Source: Rhizobium sp. Root708
GTDB lineage: Bacteria > Pseudomonadota > Alphaproteobacteria > Rhizobiales > Rhizobiaceae
Assembly (NCBI RefSeq): GCF_001429725.1
Contig: NZ_LMHV01000008.1
Location: 1-64,000, forward strand
Direction of reading: 5' to 3'
Length of the DNA: 64,000 bases
Shown here one piece after another: positions 25,116 to 35,042 of this stretch. Every line of letters starts with the position of its first letter. Position 1 is the first letter of the stretch. Made by a program: the position numbers and the translations under genes. The notes beneath the pieces are model-generated. The model did not search any database. It had not been told where the DNA came from and worked only from the letters and a program-made list of their open reading frames with translations.

Positions 25116-27905
25116 ATGTCCAAAGTCATCTCCTGCCTGTTTCTCAGCCACGACCTGCGCCTCGTCGTTCTCGCGGGTACGCTATGCATGCTGTCGTGCT
25201 TCGTGGCCGTCATGCTGTTGCGGCGCGCGCTACAGTCTACAGGCGCGGCGCAATGGACTTGGCTGGCGACGGGTGGCGCGGCCGGAGGTTTCGGCATATG
25301 GGCAACGCATTTCGTGGCGATGCTGGCCTATGATGCCGGTACGGTCTTCCAATACGAGCTGGTCCGGACACTGTCTTCGCTGGCGCTCGCCATGGCGGCT
25401 ACGACTGCGGCGACTGCATGTGCAACATTCCTTGGTCAGCGCGCCTATCTCGCTGCAGGTCTGCTTTTCGGTCTCGGCATTTCGAGCATGCACTTCACCG
25501 GGATGGCCGCGATCGAATTTCCGGGCGAGATTGCTTTCGACCGAACGCTGGTGATCTGCGCCATCGTCATAGCCGTCGCCCTTGCGATCCCGGCTTTTCA
25601 TCTTGCCTGCGGGCGGGGGCGGAGACAGACGGGGCTCATCATCCCAAGCGTCGTGCTGACACTCGGCATCGTCCTTATGCACTTCACGGCAATGGGCGCG
25701 GTGACCGTCGTGCCCGGACCTGCGGAGGCATTCCCGGCGTCCGCCCTGTCGCCGACCATCATGATCGTCACGATTGCCACCGTCTCCCTCTCGCTGCTCG
25801 CCGCCGGCCTTACCGCAGCGCTTTTTGCAATCCGATCGGAAAGGGCTGTCGCTGCCGGAGAGAAAAGTTTCAGGCTGCTTGTTCAGGGCGTGACCGACTA
25901 TGCGATCTACATGCTCGACCGTGAGGGCCGGGTAGCCAACTGGAATGCCGGCGCTCAGCGTGCCAAAGGCTACTTGGCGTCCGAAATCGTCGGAAAGCAC
26001 GTCTCCGAGTTCTATCCTCATGAAGACCGCGTGGCCGGTCTGCCCGAGCGCGGTCTCGAAACCGCGCTACGGGACGGGAAGTTTGAATCGGAAGGGTGGC
26101 GTCTTCGAAAGGACGGGAGCCGCTTCTGGGCGCATGTCGTCATCGACGCGATCTACGACGAGCAGAAAGGCCATATCGGCTTTGCCAAGATAACCCGTGA
26201 CCGCACCGAGCAGATGGAAGCGGCCGCACGTCTCAAGGCGGCATCGGACAACCTGGCGCTCGCGCTCGCCAACATGGCGAATGGCATCTGCCTCTATGAC
26301 ACCGAAGAACGGCTGGTTCTCCACAACAAGCGTCTCCTCGAGATCTTCGACATTCCGGAAGGCACGCCGCTGGTCGGAAAGTCGTTTCGCGAACTTTGCG
26401 AGTACCGCGCACGCCATGGCCTTGAGACCATCGCGGAAGTCGAAAGCTTCTATGCGCAAAATCGCGCGCTATTTACCAACAGGGATGGCGGCGAACTCAC
26501 CAGACAACTGAAGAACGGCACCACCGTTCGCACGATCCACCGGCCGATCGGCGACGGATCCTGGGTTTCGACAATCGAAGACATCACCGAGCGGGTCCAA
26601 TCGGAATCGAAGATCAACCATCTGGCGAGCCACGATTCCCTGACCGGCCTGCCAAACCGGGCCCATTTCGAGGAGCGCCTGGATTCCGTTCTCGCTCGCG
26701 CGGAAACCACACAGACCCGCGTGGCGGCGATCTGCATCGATCTCGATCGCTTCAAGGACGTCAACGACAGTTTTGGCCACGCCGTCGGCGACGAACTGCT
26801 GAAGGTGCTTTCCACTCGGATGTCCGCCGCGACCAACGACGGTGAATTCGTTGCACGTTTCGGCGGCGATGAGTTTGTCGGCTTCAAGTCGTTCAACGAA
26901 GATGCCGAGCTTGGCGACTTCGCCGACCGCCTGATGGGCGCGCTTACCACCAAGGCAGAGATCGGTTCATTCGATATCTTGCCGGGTGCAAGCCTTGGCA
27001 TCGCCGTCTATCCGGCCGATGCGACCGACAGGGAAAAGTTGCTCAGCAATGCCGACATGGCAATGTATCGCTCGAAGGAAAGCCCCGACGAGAGGATCAG
27101 CTTCTACGAGGCTGGAATGGACGAAGCGGCTCGCGAGCGGCGATCCCTTGCGCGCGATGTCTGGACCGCACTGAGCGAAGAACAGTTCTTCCTGGCTTAT
27201 CAGGTCCAGAAGGACGCGCGCTCGGGCGCGATCACGGGATACGAAGTTCTCCTGCGTTGGCAACATCCCGAACGCGGGCTAGTCCCCCCCGCCACCTTCA
27301 TCCCTGTCGCCGAGGAATGCGGCGCGATTTCCGCGATCGGCGATTGGGTATTGGAGCAGGCATGCGCGGAAGCCGCCCTCTGGCCTAGCAAGGACAAGAT
27401 CGCCGTCAACCTGTCCCCGCTCCAGCTCGGCAACACCGCGCTGGTCGACAAGGTACGCACGGTTCTTTTCAAGACCGGCTTGCCTGCGTCACGGCTGGAA
27501 CTGGAAGTGACGGAGAGCGCCATCATTGGCGACAAGGCGCGCGCCCTGCACATCCTGCGACAGATCAAGGCACTTGGCGTCACGGTCGCGATCGATGATT
27601 TCGGAACCGGCTATTCGTCGCTCGAGACGCTTCGCTCCTTCCCGTTCGACAAGATCAAGCTCGACCGTAGCTTTACGACCGATCTGGAGAACAGCCGACA
27701 GTCGAAGGCCTTCGTGCGGGCGATCGTGGCCCTCGGCAAGAGCCTTGAGGTATCGGTTCTGGCGGAAGGCGTCGAAACGGAAGAGCAAATGCGGGTACTG
27801 ACAGCCGAGGGCTGCGACGAACTCCAAGGCTTCCTGCTCGGCCGCCCGGCACCATACGGCGAAATCGAGATCAGCGAAGAGCCGCGACGAAAGAAGACGG
27901 CGTAG
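25116..27905 (+). CDS. MHYT-PAS-GGDEF-EAL cyclic-di-GMP signalling protein
   Basis: A 929-residue inner-membrane protein. Residues 1-240 form a seven-helix MHYT sensor with repeated His-containing motifs (ATHFVAML, SSMHFTGMAA, LMHFTAMGA) thought to bind metal and sense gases. Two PAS regions follow (about 250-360 and 370-490). The GGDEF diguanylate cyclase domain keeps its signature (RFGGDEF, about 583-587). The EAL phosphodiesterase domain has EVL in place of EAL (about 709) but keeps IDDFGTGYSSL and the later EGVET motif. Both activities are possible. It stands alone; it may set motility versus attachment in response to oxygen, CO or NO. Confidence 0.9.
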   Translation: MSKVISCLFLSHDLRLVVLAGTLCMLSCFVAVMLLRRALQSTGAAQWTWLATGGAAGGFGIWATHFVAMLAYDAGTVFQYELVRTLSSLALAMAATTAATACATFLGQRAYLAAGLLFGLGISSMHFTGMAAIEFPGEIAFDRTLVICAIVIAVALAIPAFHLACGRGRRQTGLIIPSVVLTLGIVLMHFTAMGAVTVVPGPAEAFPASALSPTIMIVTIATVSLSLLAAGLTAALFAIRSERAVAAGEKSFRLLVQGVTDYAIYMLDREGRVANWNAGAQRAKGYLASEIVGKHVSEFYPHEDRVAGLPERGLETALRDGKFESEGWRLRKDGSRFWAHVVIDAIYDEQKGHIGFAKITRDRTEQMEAAARLKAASDNLALALANMANGICLYDTEERLVLHNKRLLEIFDIPEGTPLVGKSFRELCEYRARHGLETIAEVESFYAQNRALFTNRDGGELTRQLKNGTTVRTIHRPIGDGSWVSTIEDITERVQSESKINHLASHDSLTGLPNRAHFEERLDSVLARAETTQTRVAAICIDLDRFKDVNDSFGHAVGDELLKVLSTRMSAATNDGEFVARFGGDEFVGFKSFNEDAELGDFADRLMGALTTKAEIGSFDILPGASLGIAVYPADATDREKLLSNADMAMYRSKESPDERISFYEAGMDEAARERRSLARDVWTALSEEQFFLAYQVQKDARSGAITGYEVLLRWQHPERGLVPPATFIPVAEECGAISAIGDWVLEQACAEAALWPSKDKIAVNLSPLQLGNTALVDKVRTVLFKTGLPASRLELEVTESAIIGDKARALHILRQIKALGVTVAIDDFGTGYSSLETLRSFPFDKIKLDRSFTTDLENSRQSKAFVRAIVALGKSLEVSVLAEGVETEEQMRVLTAEGCDELQGFLLGRPAPYGEIEISEEPRRKKTA

Positions 27906-27924
27906 ATCAAGCTTATGTAGCCCG

Positions 27925-27946
27925 GCCGCCGTTCCCCTGGCGGCGG
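27925..27946 (+). terminator. GC-rich hairpin after the GGDEF-EAL gene
   Basis: GCCGCC (27925-27930) pairs with GGCGGC (27939-27944) over an 8-base loop, 20 bases after the stop and within the gap between convergent genes. No T-run follows. It may act for both strands. Confidence 0.45.
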
Positions 27947-28018
27947 TTCGAAACAGACGTATTGCCCAACGGCGACTGAGCCACCGTCAAACGCCTCGCA
28001 CGCCGAGACAGGGCGACA

Positions 28019-28453
28019 CTAACGATCGAGTGCGGATTCCAGACAGCCGATCAGCTTCTCGATATCAACAGGCTTCCCCAGGAAGGCAAGGGCGCCGCCG
28101 TTCATGGCGTTGTTGCGTGTGCGATCGTCCCGGTATGATGTGACAAAGATCATTGGTGGACGGTCGGAGCGCTTGTTCAGTTCGGCCTGCAGCTCGATAC
28201 CGCTGAGGCCCGGCATTTTCACATCGACCAGCATGCAATCGATCGCCGATCGCGGCTCGAATGCCAGGAATTCTTCCGCTGACGCAAACAGGCGGCATTC
28301 GTAGCCACACGATTTGACAAGGTCGTCCATGGCTTCACGGATGGCCTGGTCGTCGTCGACGACGGCTATGGTGGGAACGGGGGGCAATGCGATGACCTTT
28401 TCTGCTTGTTTTATAACGTTCTTATGCGCCTGTGCCCAAGTCAAAGATACCAT
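28019..28453 (-). CDS. Single-domain response regulator
   Basis: A 144-residue receiver domain with the acidic pair DDD, the phosphorylation Asp in CMLVDVKMPG, the conserved Thr/Ser (FVTSYRDD) and Lys (FLGKPVDI). There is no output domain, so it may act by protein contact or as a phosphate sink. It begins one base after the FixJ-like gene ends, as the third gene of the sensor-kinase operon. About 25 N-terminal residues precede the receiver, so a later start is possible. Confidence 0.85.
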   Translation of the reverse strand: MVSLTWAQAHKNVIKQAEKVIALPPVPTIAVVDDDQAIREAMDDLVKSCGYECRLFASAEEFLAFEPRSAIDCMLVDVKMPGLSGIELQAELNKRSDRPPMIFVTSYRDDRTRNNAMNGGALAFLGKPVDIEKLIGCLESALDR

Positions 28454-28454
28454 A

Positions 28455-29111
28455 CTAAGAGACAGGTAGCCGCACCCCGTCGCCGAGCATCTCGGCTTTC
28501 CTGACGAGTTCCGCGACGGAGCGGACCTCCATCTTGCGCATGACGTTGCCGCGATGAAGCTTCACGGTAACTTCACTGATGCCGAGTTCAAAGGCGATCT
28601 GCTTGTTCATCAGCCCTCTGACCACGGCGCCCATCACTTCGCGCTCGCGCGGCGTGAGGCTATCGGCAAGGGAGGCGACCGCCTCGCTTTGAGCCGTCTG
28701 CTGCCGACGCGCACTGTCGCGCTCCATTGCCGTCGACACGGCATCGAGAATATCCTGGTCCTTGAACGGCTTGGTGAGAAAATCGACCGCGCCTGCCTTC
28801 ATCGCTCGGACACTCATCGGGATGTCGCCGAAGCCGGTCATGAAGATGATCGGCATTCTGCTGCCGATCCGCTCCAGTTGAACCTGGAAATCCAGACCGC
28901 TGACGCCCGGCAACCGGACGTCGAGGAGGATGCAGCCCGGACGGTTGAAGTTTGCCGTCTCCATGAAGGCCGTCGCGCTCTCGAATGCTTCGGCGTCAAA
29001 CCGCATGGAACGGAAAAGATCCGTGAGCGCCTCGCGCATGGACAGATCGTCATCGACGATGAAGACGACAGGTCCCGGCGGCTCCTTACTCGGCTTGCGT
29101 ATTTCAGGCAT
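28455..29111 (-). CDS. FixJ-type response regulator
   Basis: A 218-residue receiver (phosphorylation site CILLDVRLPGVSG, Lys in LTKPFKDQD) joined to a LuxR-type HTH (LTPREREVMGAVVRGLMNKQ, then ISEVTVKLHRGNVMRKM). This is the FixJ/NodW/TodT layout: phosphorylation promotes dimerisation and activation of target promoters. It overlaps the kinase gene by 8 bases, implying coupled translation and that the kinase is its partner. Targets are not evident here. Confidence 0.9.
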   Translation of the reverse strand: MPEIRKPSKEPPGPVVFIVDDDLSMREALTDLFRSMRFDAEAFESATAFMETANFNRPGCILLDVRLPGVSGLDFQVQLERIGSRMPIIFMTGFGDIPMSVRAMKAGAVDFLTKPFKDQDILDAVSTAMERDSARRQQTAQSEAVASLADSLTPREREVMGAVVRGLMNKQIAFELGISEVTVKLHRGNVMRKMEVRSVAELVRKAEMLGDGVRLPVS

Positions 29112-30687
29112 ATTCCACCTCCGGCTTGATCAGCAGGCGCATTTCGAAGACTGCACCACCCTCGGGATGATTGGTTCCATCAAGCGTTCCGCCACGGGCT
29201 TCCAGGGTCGTACGGCAAATGGACAGACCCATGCCCATTCCAGTTTCCTTGGTCGTGAAGAATGGCGCGAACAGCTTTTCCTTGGCATCATCGGTGATCC
29301 CGGGGCCTGTGTCACGCACCACCACACAGACATGCTCGATATCAGAATGCTCAGCGGCGACGGTGATGGTGCGCTCCGGACTTGCCGCTTCGTCCATCGC
29401 CTGAATGGCGTTGGTGATCAGATTGATAAGGACCTGTTGCAGCTCGATCTTCACGGCAGAGACTGACGGCAAATGCGATGACGTCTCCATCAGCAGCGTC
29501 GTACCGCTCCGCTGGAGTTCGTGTTCCATCAGTGCCGTGGTCTCATCGATGAGCCCTTCGACACTGACATCCTCCACCTTGTTGTTGGAAGGCGAAAGCA
29601 GGTTTCGCGTGTTCTGGATGATCTCGCTCGCGCGCTGACTATCGCGGATCATGCGCTCAGCCGAACGCCGGACGGCCGCAAGGTCCGGAGGGTCGCGGTC
29701 GAGCCATCTCAGCAGCGTTTGTGAATTGACGACGATCGCACCGAGCGGCTGGTTGAGTTCATGCGCGAGCGATGCGGACATGGCGCCGACGGTTGCCGCC
29801 TTCGAGGCCTTGGTCAACTCCGCCTGCGCTTCGGCCAGTGCCTTCAGCTCCATTTCACGTTGGGTCACATCGACCATGCTGACGACGACGCGGTTGAAGG
29901 CTGCGGGATCTTCGGGAAAGCTGATGCTGAGAAGCACGAGCTTCTCTTCACCGTTGTCGGCCCGAATCTCTACCTTGTCTTCAAAAACCCCGTCTCCGTC
30001 CATAATCGCCTGCAGGACTTCCAGGAATCGTTCCTGCCCGGGTATGATCGAGCGGCTCAAAGCCCCGACGCCTGCGGATCCACGCCCCAGCATCTCGCGA
30101 GCCGCTTCGTTGGCAGCGACCACGCGTATCAGCCCTACGCAGTAATCGACAATTGCGGGATTGGCTCGACCGTACGCCTTGATGTCTGTGACGCCCTGCG
30201 CCCGCACATCCATGAGATAGCTTCGCAGTTTCGAGTAGTCGCGTTCCCAAAGAGCCACGCGCGTGCGGTCGAAGATCGATCGATATCTCGCCTCGCTCTC
30301 CTTAAGGGCAGAGTTTGCCGACAGGAGCGTCAGCCGCGCTGCCTCCGTCTTCAACAGAAGCACGGTCGTGACGCCCAGAGCCGCCAAGGCGACGATGAGG
30401 CGAACCGTGGACTGAAGGTCCGCGTCGTCACTGTGCGTCATACCATACGAGACGAGGGTCAGCGCCGCGCATACGGAAGCGAGCCCGATCAAGCCGATGC
30501 GGGTTGCGGCCTGTGCGGCAAGAAGCATCGTGATGACATATAGAACGGCAATCGCGCCTTCGATGTCCGTATAGGTATCGACGTAGAAAACCGCCACCGC
30601 GAGCACAATGGCCACTAGGCCGAATGCGCGATGGTGGGCTCCACCGTCGATATCGCGTGAGCGAAATATGGTTGCCGTTATAGACAT
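29104..30687 (-). CDS. Membrane-bound PAS sensor histidine kinase (FixL-like)
   Basis: The 527-residue kinase has four N-terminal membrane helices (residues about 20-115) and a PAS region (about 140-270). The phospho-acceptor His is in ASLAHELNQPLGA, and the ATPase domain shows N-box NLITNAIQAMD, G1 DTGPGITDD and F/G2 FFTTKETGMGMGLS. HELNQPL is typical of the FixL/DctB/TodS-type kinases. I do not see the haem-binding His pattern needed to call it an oxygen-sensing FixL. It leads the operon kinase - FixJ-like - receiver. Confidence 0.88.
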   Translation of the reverse strand: MSITATIFRSRDIDGGAHHRAFGLVAIVLAVAVFYVDTYTDIEGAIAVLYVITMLLAAQAATRIGLIGLASVCAALTLVSYGMTHSDDADLQSTVRLIVALAALGVTTVLLLKTEAARLTLLSANSALKESEARYRSIFDRTRVALWERDYSKLRSYLMDVRAQGVTDIKAYGRANPAIVDYCVGLIRVVAANEAAREMLGRGSAGVGALSRSIIPGQERFLEVLQAIMDGDGVFEDKVEIRADNGEEKLVLLSISFPEDPAAFNRVVVSMVDVTQREMELKALAEAQAELTKASKAATVGAMSASLAHELNQPLGAIVVNSQTLLRWLDRDPPDLAAVRRSAERMIRDSQRASEIIQNTRNLLSPSNNKVEDVSVEGLIDETTALMEHELQRSGTTLLMETSSHLPSVSAVKIELQQVLINLITNAIQAMDEAASPERTITVAAEHSDIEHVCVVVRDTGPGITDDAKEKLFAPFFTTKETGMGMGLSICRTTLEARGGTLDGTNHPEGGAVFEMRLLIKPEVEYA

Positions 30688-30806
30688 TGTTCCCCCAGTC
30701 TATTTTGGCGAGACCATATCCGCTCGATGGAGCAATCGCACCTATACCTAAGTGTGATTCATCCTCTTTCCCTGGCCAGCCTCGAACCATAGGAAAATCA
30801 CCGGCG

Positions 30807-31667
30807 TTAAACGCCGTGGGTCCTGTCGTAGCCGTTCACCGCCCGCGGAACCCAACCTTCGGGCAAGCGGCGCGGCCGCAACACTTCGACTTCCAGCGGG
30901 TAGCATTTTGCCACATCGGAGGAATGCTGCGCGGAGCAGTCGCCGCCGGGGCACGCGGACATGCAACCCAACAGGTCGATCTCGGCAAAGAACTCCAGGT
31001 AGTCGCCGGAGCGAACAGGGCTCGCCTTCATGAAATATTGCCCGGTATCGCGCGTGAAGCCGGTGCACATGAACACGTTCACGACGTCGTGGACATGCTG
31101 TTCCGCCTGCGTCAGCGGAATATCCAAGTGCCGCGCAACTGCACGCGTGAGATTTGAGTGGCAACAATGGTGATACTGGCCACCATGGCTGAGCAGATTG
31201 TGCGTATAGGGGTCGCAGCGCGTACCGATCACGTCATGGACGGAACCGCCGAATTCGTCGAAGCCGTACCAATCCAGAGTATCGTGGGTGATCGTCGCGA
31301 TCGGCCGCAGATAGGGGAAATTCGAGAAAAGCTGGTCGCCTAGCCCGACATGGGTACCGTTCAAAGCGCGCGTTTTGCCGGTGTAGAGGCGCTCGTTGAT
31401 GTCGTTCGCGTTGAACAGATTGAGATCGCCGACCTGCGGCCCCTCCTCGCACCGAAGCCGGCAGAAATGGCCTGCCGGAACGAGCCAGGTCGCGGCATCG
31501 CGAGCGGGAACCGTAACTCGGTCGACAAGCTCGAGATCGTCGCGAACAGCCTGATAGGCGGAGAGGTCAGGACGCGGCAGCGTCTCGACCGGGTAGCAGA
31601 TAACCGGTGCGATTGACTTGCGGGCATCCGCGTCGATCGGCGTCGGGGTGATGGCCTGGGGCTTCAA
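30807..31667 (-). CDS. DUF1989 urea-carboxylase-associated family protein
   Basis: The 286-residue protein matches the DUF1989/urea carboxylase-associated family. Conserved Cys/His patches (HGGQYHHCCHSN; CMSACPGGDCSAQ) suggest metal binding. Members neighbour urea or guanidine carboxylase genes, and their biochemical role is unsettled. Here it is the last gene of the leftward operon lamB - kipI::kipA - biotin carboxylase. It may supply, deaminate or channel the nitrogen substrate. An earlier start is unlikely because the biotin carboxylase stop lies 37 bases upstream. Confidence 0.82.
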   Translation of the reverse strand: MKPQAITPTPIDADARKSIAPVICYPVETLPRPDLSAYQAVRDDLELVDRVTVPARDAATWLVPAGHFCRLRCEEGPQVGDLNLFNANDINERLYTGKTRALNGTHVGLGDQLFSNFPYLRPIATITHDTLDWYGFDEFGGSVHDVIGTRCDPYTHNLLSHGGQYHHCCHSNLTRAVARHLDIPLTQAEQHVHDVVNVFMCTGFTRDTGQYFMKASPVRSGDYLEFFAEIDLLGCMSACPGGDCSAQHSSDVAKCYPLEVEVLRPRRLPEGWVPRAVNGYDRTHGV

Positions 31668-31704
31668 ATCTGTTTCTCCAATCGTATTTGGATTCGAGGA
31701 CCGC

Positions 31705-33414
31705 TCATTGGATCATCGCCAAATCCGCGTCCGGTTCGACGAAGGCTCCGACCTCCGCCAGCAGGCTGATCCGCCCCGAGCGCTCCGCGATGATCCGCGT
31801 CTCCATTTTCATGGCTTCGATAACAGCCACCGAGTCACCCTTGGCGACTTCGGCACCATCGTCCACCAGCCACTGACGGAGAATGCCGGCAATCGGCGCC
31901 CTCAACGCGTTGCTTTCGACCGCCGGAACGCCGGTCGGTCTGGCAGACGAAGCTGGCGCCAGCTGCAGAAAGCTTGCCGGAATGGCCAGCGTATGCCGTT
32001 TGCCGTCGATCTCGATAAAGCCTCGAACATACTCCGCACCGGCGGGCTCGGTCCGTGCAGCCGGAGGGATGCCTGCGAACGCCTGCTCGATCCAGGTGGT
32101 GTAGACACCCAGCCGATCTTCGGATGCGAAAGCCGGCTCGTCGACGACTGCGCGGTGGAAGGGCAGCACCGAGGCGACGCCATCGATGTTGAATTCCGCA
32201 AGAGCGCGGCGCGCGCGCGCCAAGGCCTGCTGGCGGGTTGCGCCCGTCACGATCAGCTTCGCCATGATGGAATCGTAGAGACCAGGCACGACGGATCCGG
32301 ACTCCACACCGCTATCGATGCGCACACCGGGGCCCGAAGGCGGACGAAAGCTTGAGATCTTCCCGGGCGACGGCAGAAAGCCACGTCCGGGATCTTCAGC
32401 GTTGATGCGGAACTCGAACGCGTGACCTCGCGCCACCGGCGTCTCGCTGACGGAGAGCGGAAGACCATCGGCAACACGAAACTGCTCGATGACGATGTCG
32501 ACACCGGTTGTCTCTTCCGTCACCGGATGTTCCACTTGGAGGCGGGTGTTGACCTCAAGGAACGAGATGAGGCCATCGTCCGCCATCAGAAATTCCACTG
32601 TGGCGGCGCCCGTATAGCCGGCTTCCTGGCATATCGCTCGCGCCGCGGTGTGAATGGCGTCGGATTGTTCTTGCGTGAGGAACGGCGCCGGCGCCTCCTC
32701 CACAAGCTTCTGGTTTCTGCGCTGAAGCGTGCAATCCCGCGTGCCCAGCACAACGGTGCTACCGTGGGTGTCAGCCATGACCTGCGCCTCGATATGGCGC
32801 GGTCTGCTCAGAAATTGCTCGGCATAACACTCGCCGCGCCCGAAAGCTTCGGTTGCCTCTCGCACCGCGGAAGAGAAAAGCTCGCCGACTTCGTCGAGCC
32901 GATAAGCAACCTTCATGCCGCGTCCGCCGCCACCGAAGGCGGCCTTGATCGCGATCGGAAGGCCGGCAGTACGCGCGAAGGCAACCGCTTCGGCCGCCGA
33001 TCCGAGCGGGCCGTCGGATCCCTTGACCAAGGGCGCCCCAACTTTCCGGGCGATCCGCCTCGCCTCGACCTTGTCGCCAAGCATCCGGATCACCTCCGGG
33101 CGTGGCCCTACCCACGTCAATCCCGCCTTGATGACAGCTTCCGCGAATTCCGCCCGTTCGGACAGGAACCCATAGCCGGGATGAACAGCGTCAGCTCCCG
33201 CGCGACGCGCGATGTCGATGATCTTTTCGATGTCGAGATAGGTTTCGCTCGGCCGACCAGGGCCGAGGCCAAAAGCTTCGTCCGCCATTGCGACATGAAG
33301 CGACGATGCGTCCGGATCCGCATAGATGGCAACGGTCGACACGCCATAGTCACGCGCAGCGCGAATGATGCGTATGGCGATCTCGCCACGGTTTGCGATC
33401 AGGAGTTTTTTCAT
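31705..33414 (-). CDS. Biotin carboxylase fused to a biotin carboxyl-carrier domain
   Basis: The 569-residue protein comprises an N-terminal biotin-carboxylase domain ([19 protein letters not shown]-grasp glycine loop AAFGGGGRGMKV; catalytic residues in VEFLMADDGLISFLEVNTRLQ and the VEHPVTEE segment). After a linker comes a C-terminal biotinyl domain with the modified Lys in VIEAMKMETR (about residue 540). It carboxylates biotin with ATP and bicarbonate. No acyl-CoA carboxyltransferase gene is near; the adjacent AHS1/AHS2 fusion is the natural carboxyltransferase candidate, as in urea carboxylase. It overlaps that gene by 4 bases (ATGA). Confidence 0.9.
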   Translation of the reverse strand: MKKLLIANRGEIAIRIIRAARDYGVSTVAIYADPDASSLHVAMADEAFGLGPGRPSETYLDIEKIIDIARRAGADAVHPGYGFLSERAEFAEAVIKAGLTWVGPRPEVIRMLGDKVEARRIARKVGAPLVKGSDGPLGSAAEAVAFARTAGLPIAIKAAFGGGGRGMKVAYRLDEVGELFSSAVREATEAFGRGECYAEQFLSRPRHIEAQVMADTHGSTVVLGTRDCTLQRRNQKLVEEAPAPFLTQEQSDAIHTAARAICQEAGYTGAATVEFLMADDGLISFLEVNTRLQVEHPVTEETTGVDIVIEQFRVADGLPLSVSETPVARGHAFEFRINAEDPGRGFLPSPGKISSFRPPSGPGVRIDSGVESGSVVPGLYDSIMAKLIVTGATRQQALARARRALAEFNIDGVASVLPFHRAVVDEPAFASEDRLGVYTTWIEQAFAGIPPAARTEPAGAEYVRGFIEIDGKRHTLAIPASFLQLAPASSARPTGVPAVESNALRAPIAGILRQWLVDDGAEVAKGDSVAVIEAMKMETRIIAERSGRISLLAEVGAFVEPDADLAMIQ

Positions 33415-35042
33415 CGGACCGGTCTTCCTTCTCCGAATGCCGCACCGCGTGCGTTAAGTTCGATTGCTTCCACGTCAAATGGCGTGATCGGCCGGAAGCG
33501 GATGCGTGCGCCGATCGGAATCTGTCCAGCGAGATCGAGGTGGTGATCGGCCACGGACGCAATCACCGGATAGCCGCCTGTGACAGGATGATCCGCAAGG
33601 AAGAGCACCGGCTGCCCGTCAGCCGGCACCTGGATCGCCCCCTGCAATGTCCCTTCCGAGGGCAGCTCGGCGGAGATGGACCGTTCGATCGCGTCCTGCC
33701 CCGACAGCCTTATTCCGACCCGGCTGGATTGCGGGGTAACCCGCCATTCCTGATTGCAGAAGGCCTCGACACCTTTCGACGTAAACCAATCGAAACGAGG
33801 GCCAAGGATGACGTCCAGGGTGACGATCTCCTTCGAGGTCGGCAGGCGCCGCAGCGCTCCTTCCCACGGATCGACCGCAGACGAGGCCGGGCCAGCCGTA
33901 CCCAGCACGGACCCCGCTTCGATCGGGGCTGGTCCGATCTTTGCTAGAATATCCGTCGACGCCGACCCAAGCACAGGGGCCACGGCATAGTGGCCCCGCA
34001 AGGCCAGATAGCTCACCATGCCATCTGTCGGGATTCCGAGTGTCAATTCATCGCCCGCGTCGAGAGCGAACGGAAGACCGAACGGCGCCGGAATCTCGCG
34101 GCCGTCTGGTGTACGGATGTTCAGCGGGCAACGCGCACCCGTGACCGCCACCGTGACCGGCACATCTGCCCGGACACTGAATCCGCCGAAGGCGATCTCG
34201 ATTGCTGCAGCATCGCGGGCGTTGCCGACGCAGCGATTGGCCGCAAGAAGCGCGTCGCGATCAAGCGCACCTGATCGTGCCACGCCCTGGCTGGCCATGC
34301 TCGGCCGCCCGAGATCCTGATAGGAGGCTGGCCGGTCTGAGCGAAGCACGGTCATGGCAGGTGCAGAAATTGTGGGCGCGTGCGGTGCTGGCTTTGCGAC
34401 CTTAGTGATGTGGGCGCCAGCTTCAGCGCGCCGGAATCGCACCGTGTCGCCCGGCGAAAGTAGCGCAGCCGGATTGCGCGTCGTGTCCCACATTGCGAGC
34501 GGCGTTTTGCCCAGCAATTGCCAGCCGCCCGGGCTGTCCGATGGATAGATCCCGCCGAACTTTCCGGCGACGGCGACCGATCCCGCCGGTATTTTCACGC
34601 GCGGGCTCTTGCGGCGAGGCACCTCGATTTCCGGATCGTCGCAGGTCATGTAGGCAAAGCCCGGAGCGAAGCCGGTAAAGGCGACGGTGTAGGTTGCCTC
34701 GGTGTGACGACGGATGAGTTCGTCGATCGACCAGCCAAGCAGATCCGCCACATCCTGCAGATCTTCGCCATCATAGACGACGGGGATGTCGATGGACTTC
34801 CCGGCGCGAGCGCTGCCCCGCGACAGGTCGAGACCGCGGATAACATCGACCAGCTCCGAGCGGGAGGTACTGAGCGGATCGAAACGCACCATGACCGTTC
34901 GCGCGCCAGGGACCAGTTCCACCACGCCCGCGGACTGACGTGCGAGCAGCGAATCCATCAGCGAAAGGGTGGCGTCCAGATTTTCGAGCTCGATGAGGAA
35001 AGCATCGCTACCGGCCGGCAGAATCCTCGCACGATCAACCAT
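33411..35042 (-). CDS. KipI-KipA (AHS1-AHS2) fusion: 5-oxoprolinase B/C or carboxyltransferase
   Basis: The 543-residue fusion has an N-terminal AHS1/KipI/PxpB half ([41 protein letters not shown]). From about residue 230 it has an AHS2/KipA/PxpC half ([27 protein letters not shown], then [13 protein letters not shown]). The same two folds form the carboxyltransferase core of urea carboxylase and the B and C subunits of ATP-dependent 5-oxoprolinase. It overlaps lamB/ycsF by 8 bases upstream and the biotin carboxylase by 4 bases downstream. So it can be read either way; the neighbouring biotin carboxylase favours a biotin-dependent reaction on a lactam, urea or guanidine-type substrate. Confidence 0.85.
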   Translation of the reverse strand: MVDRARILPAGSDAFLIELENLDATLSLMDSLLARQSAGVVELVPGARTVMVRFDPLSTSRSELVDVIRGLDLSRGSARAGKSIDIPVVYDGEDLQDVADLLGWSIDELIRRHTEATYTVAFTGFAPGFAYMTCDDPEIEVPRRKSPRVKIPAGSVAVAGKFGGIYPSDSPGGWQLLGKTPLAMWDTTRNPAALLSPGDTVRFRRAEAGAHITKVAKPAPHAPTISAPAMTVLRSDRPASYQDLGRPSMASQGVARSGALDRDALLAANRCVGNARDAAAIEIAFGGFSVRADVPVTVAVTGARCPLNIRTPDGREIPAPFGLPFALDAGDELTLGIPTDGMVSYLALRGHYAVAPVLGSASTDILAKIGPAPIEAGSVLGTAGPASSAVDPWEGALRRLPTSKEIVTLDVILGPRFDWFTSKGVEAFCNQEWRVTPQSSRVGIRLSGQDAIERSISAELPSEGTLQGAIQVPADGQPVLFLADHPVTGGYPVIASVADHHLDLAGQIPIGARIRFRPITPFDVEAIELNARGAAFGEGRPVR

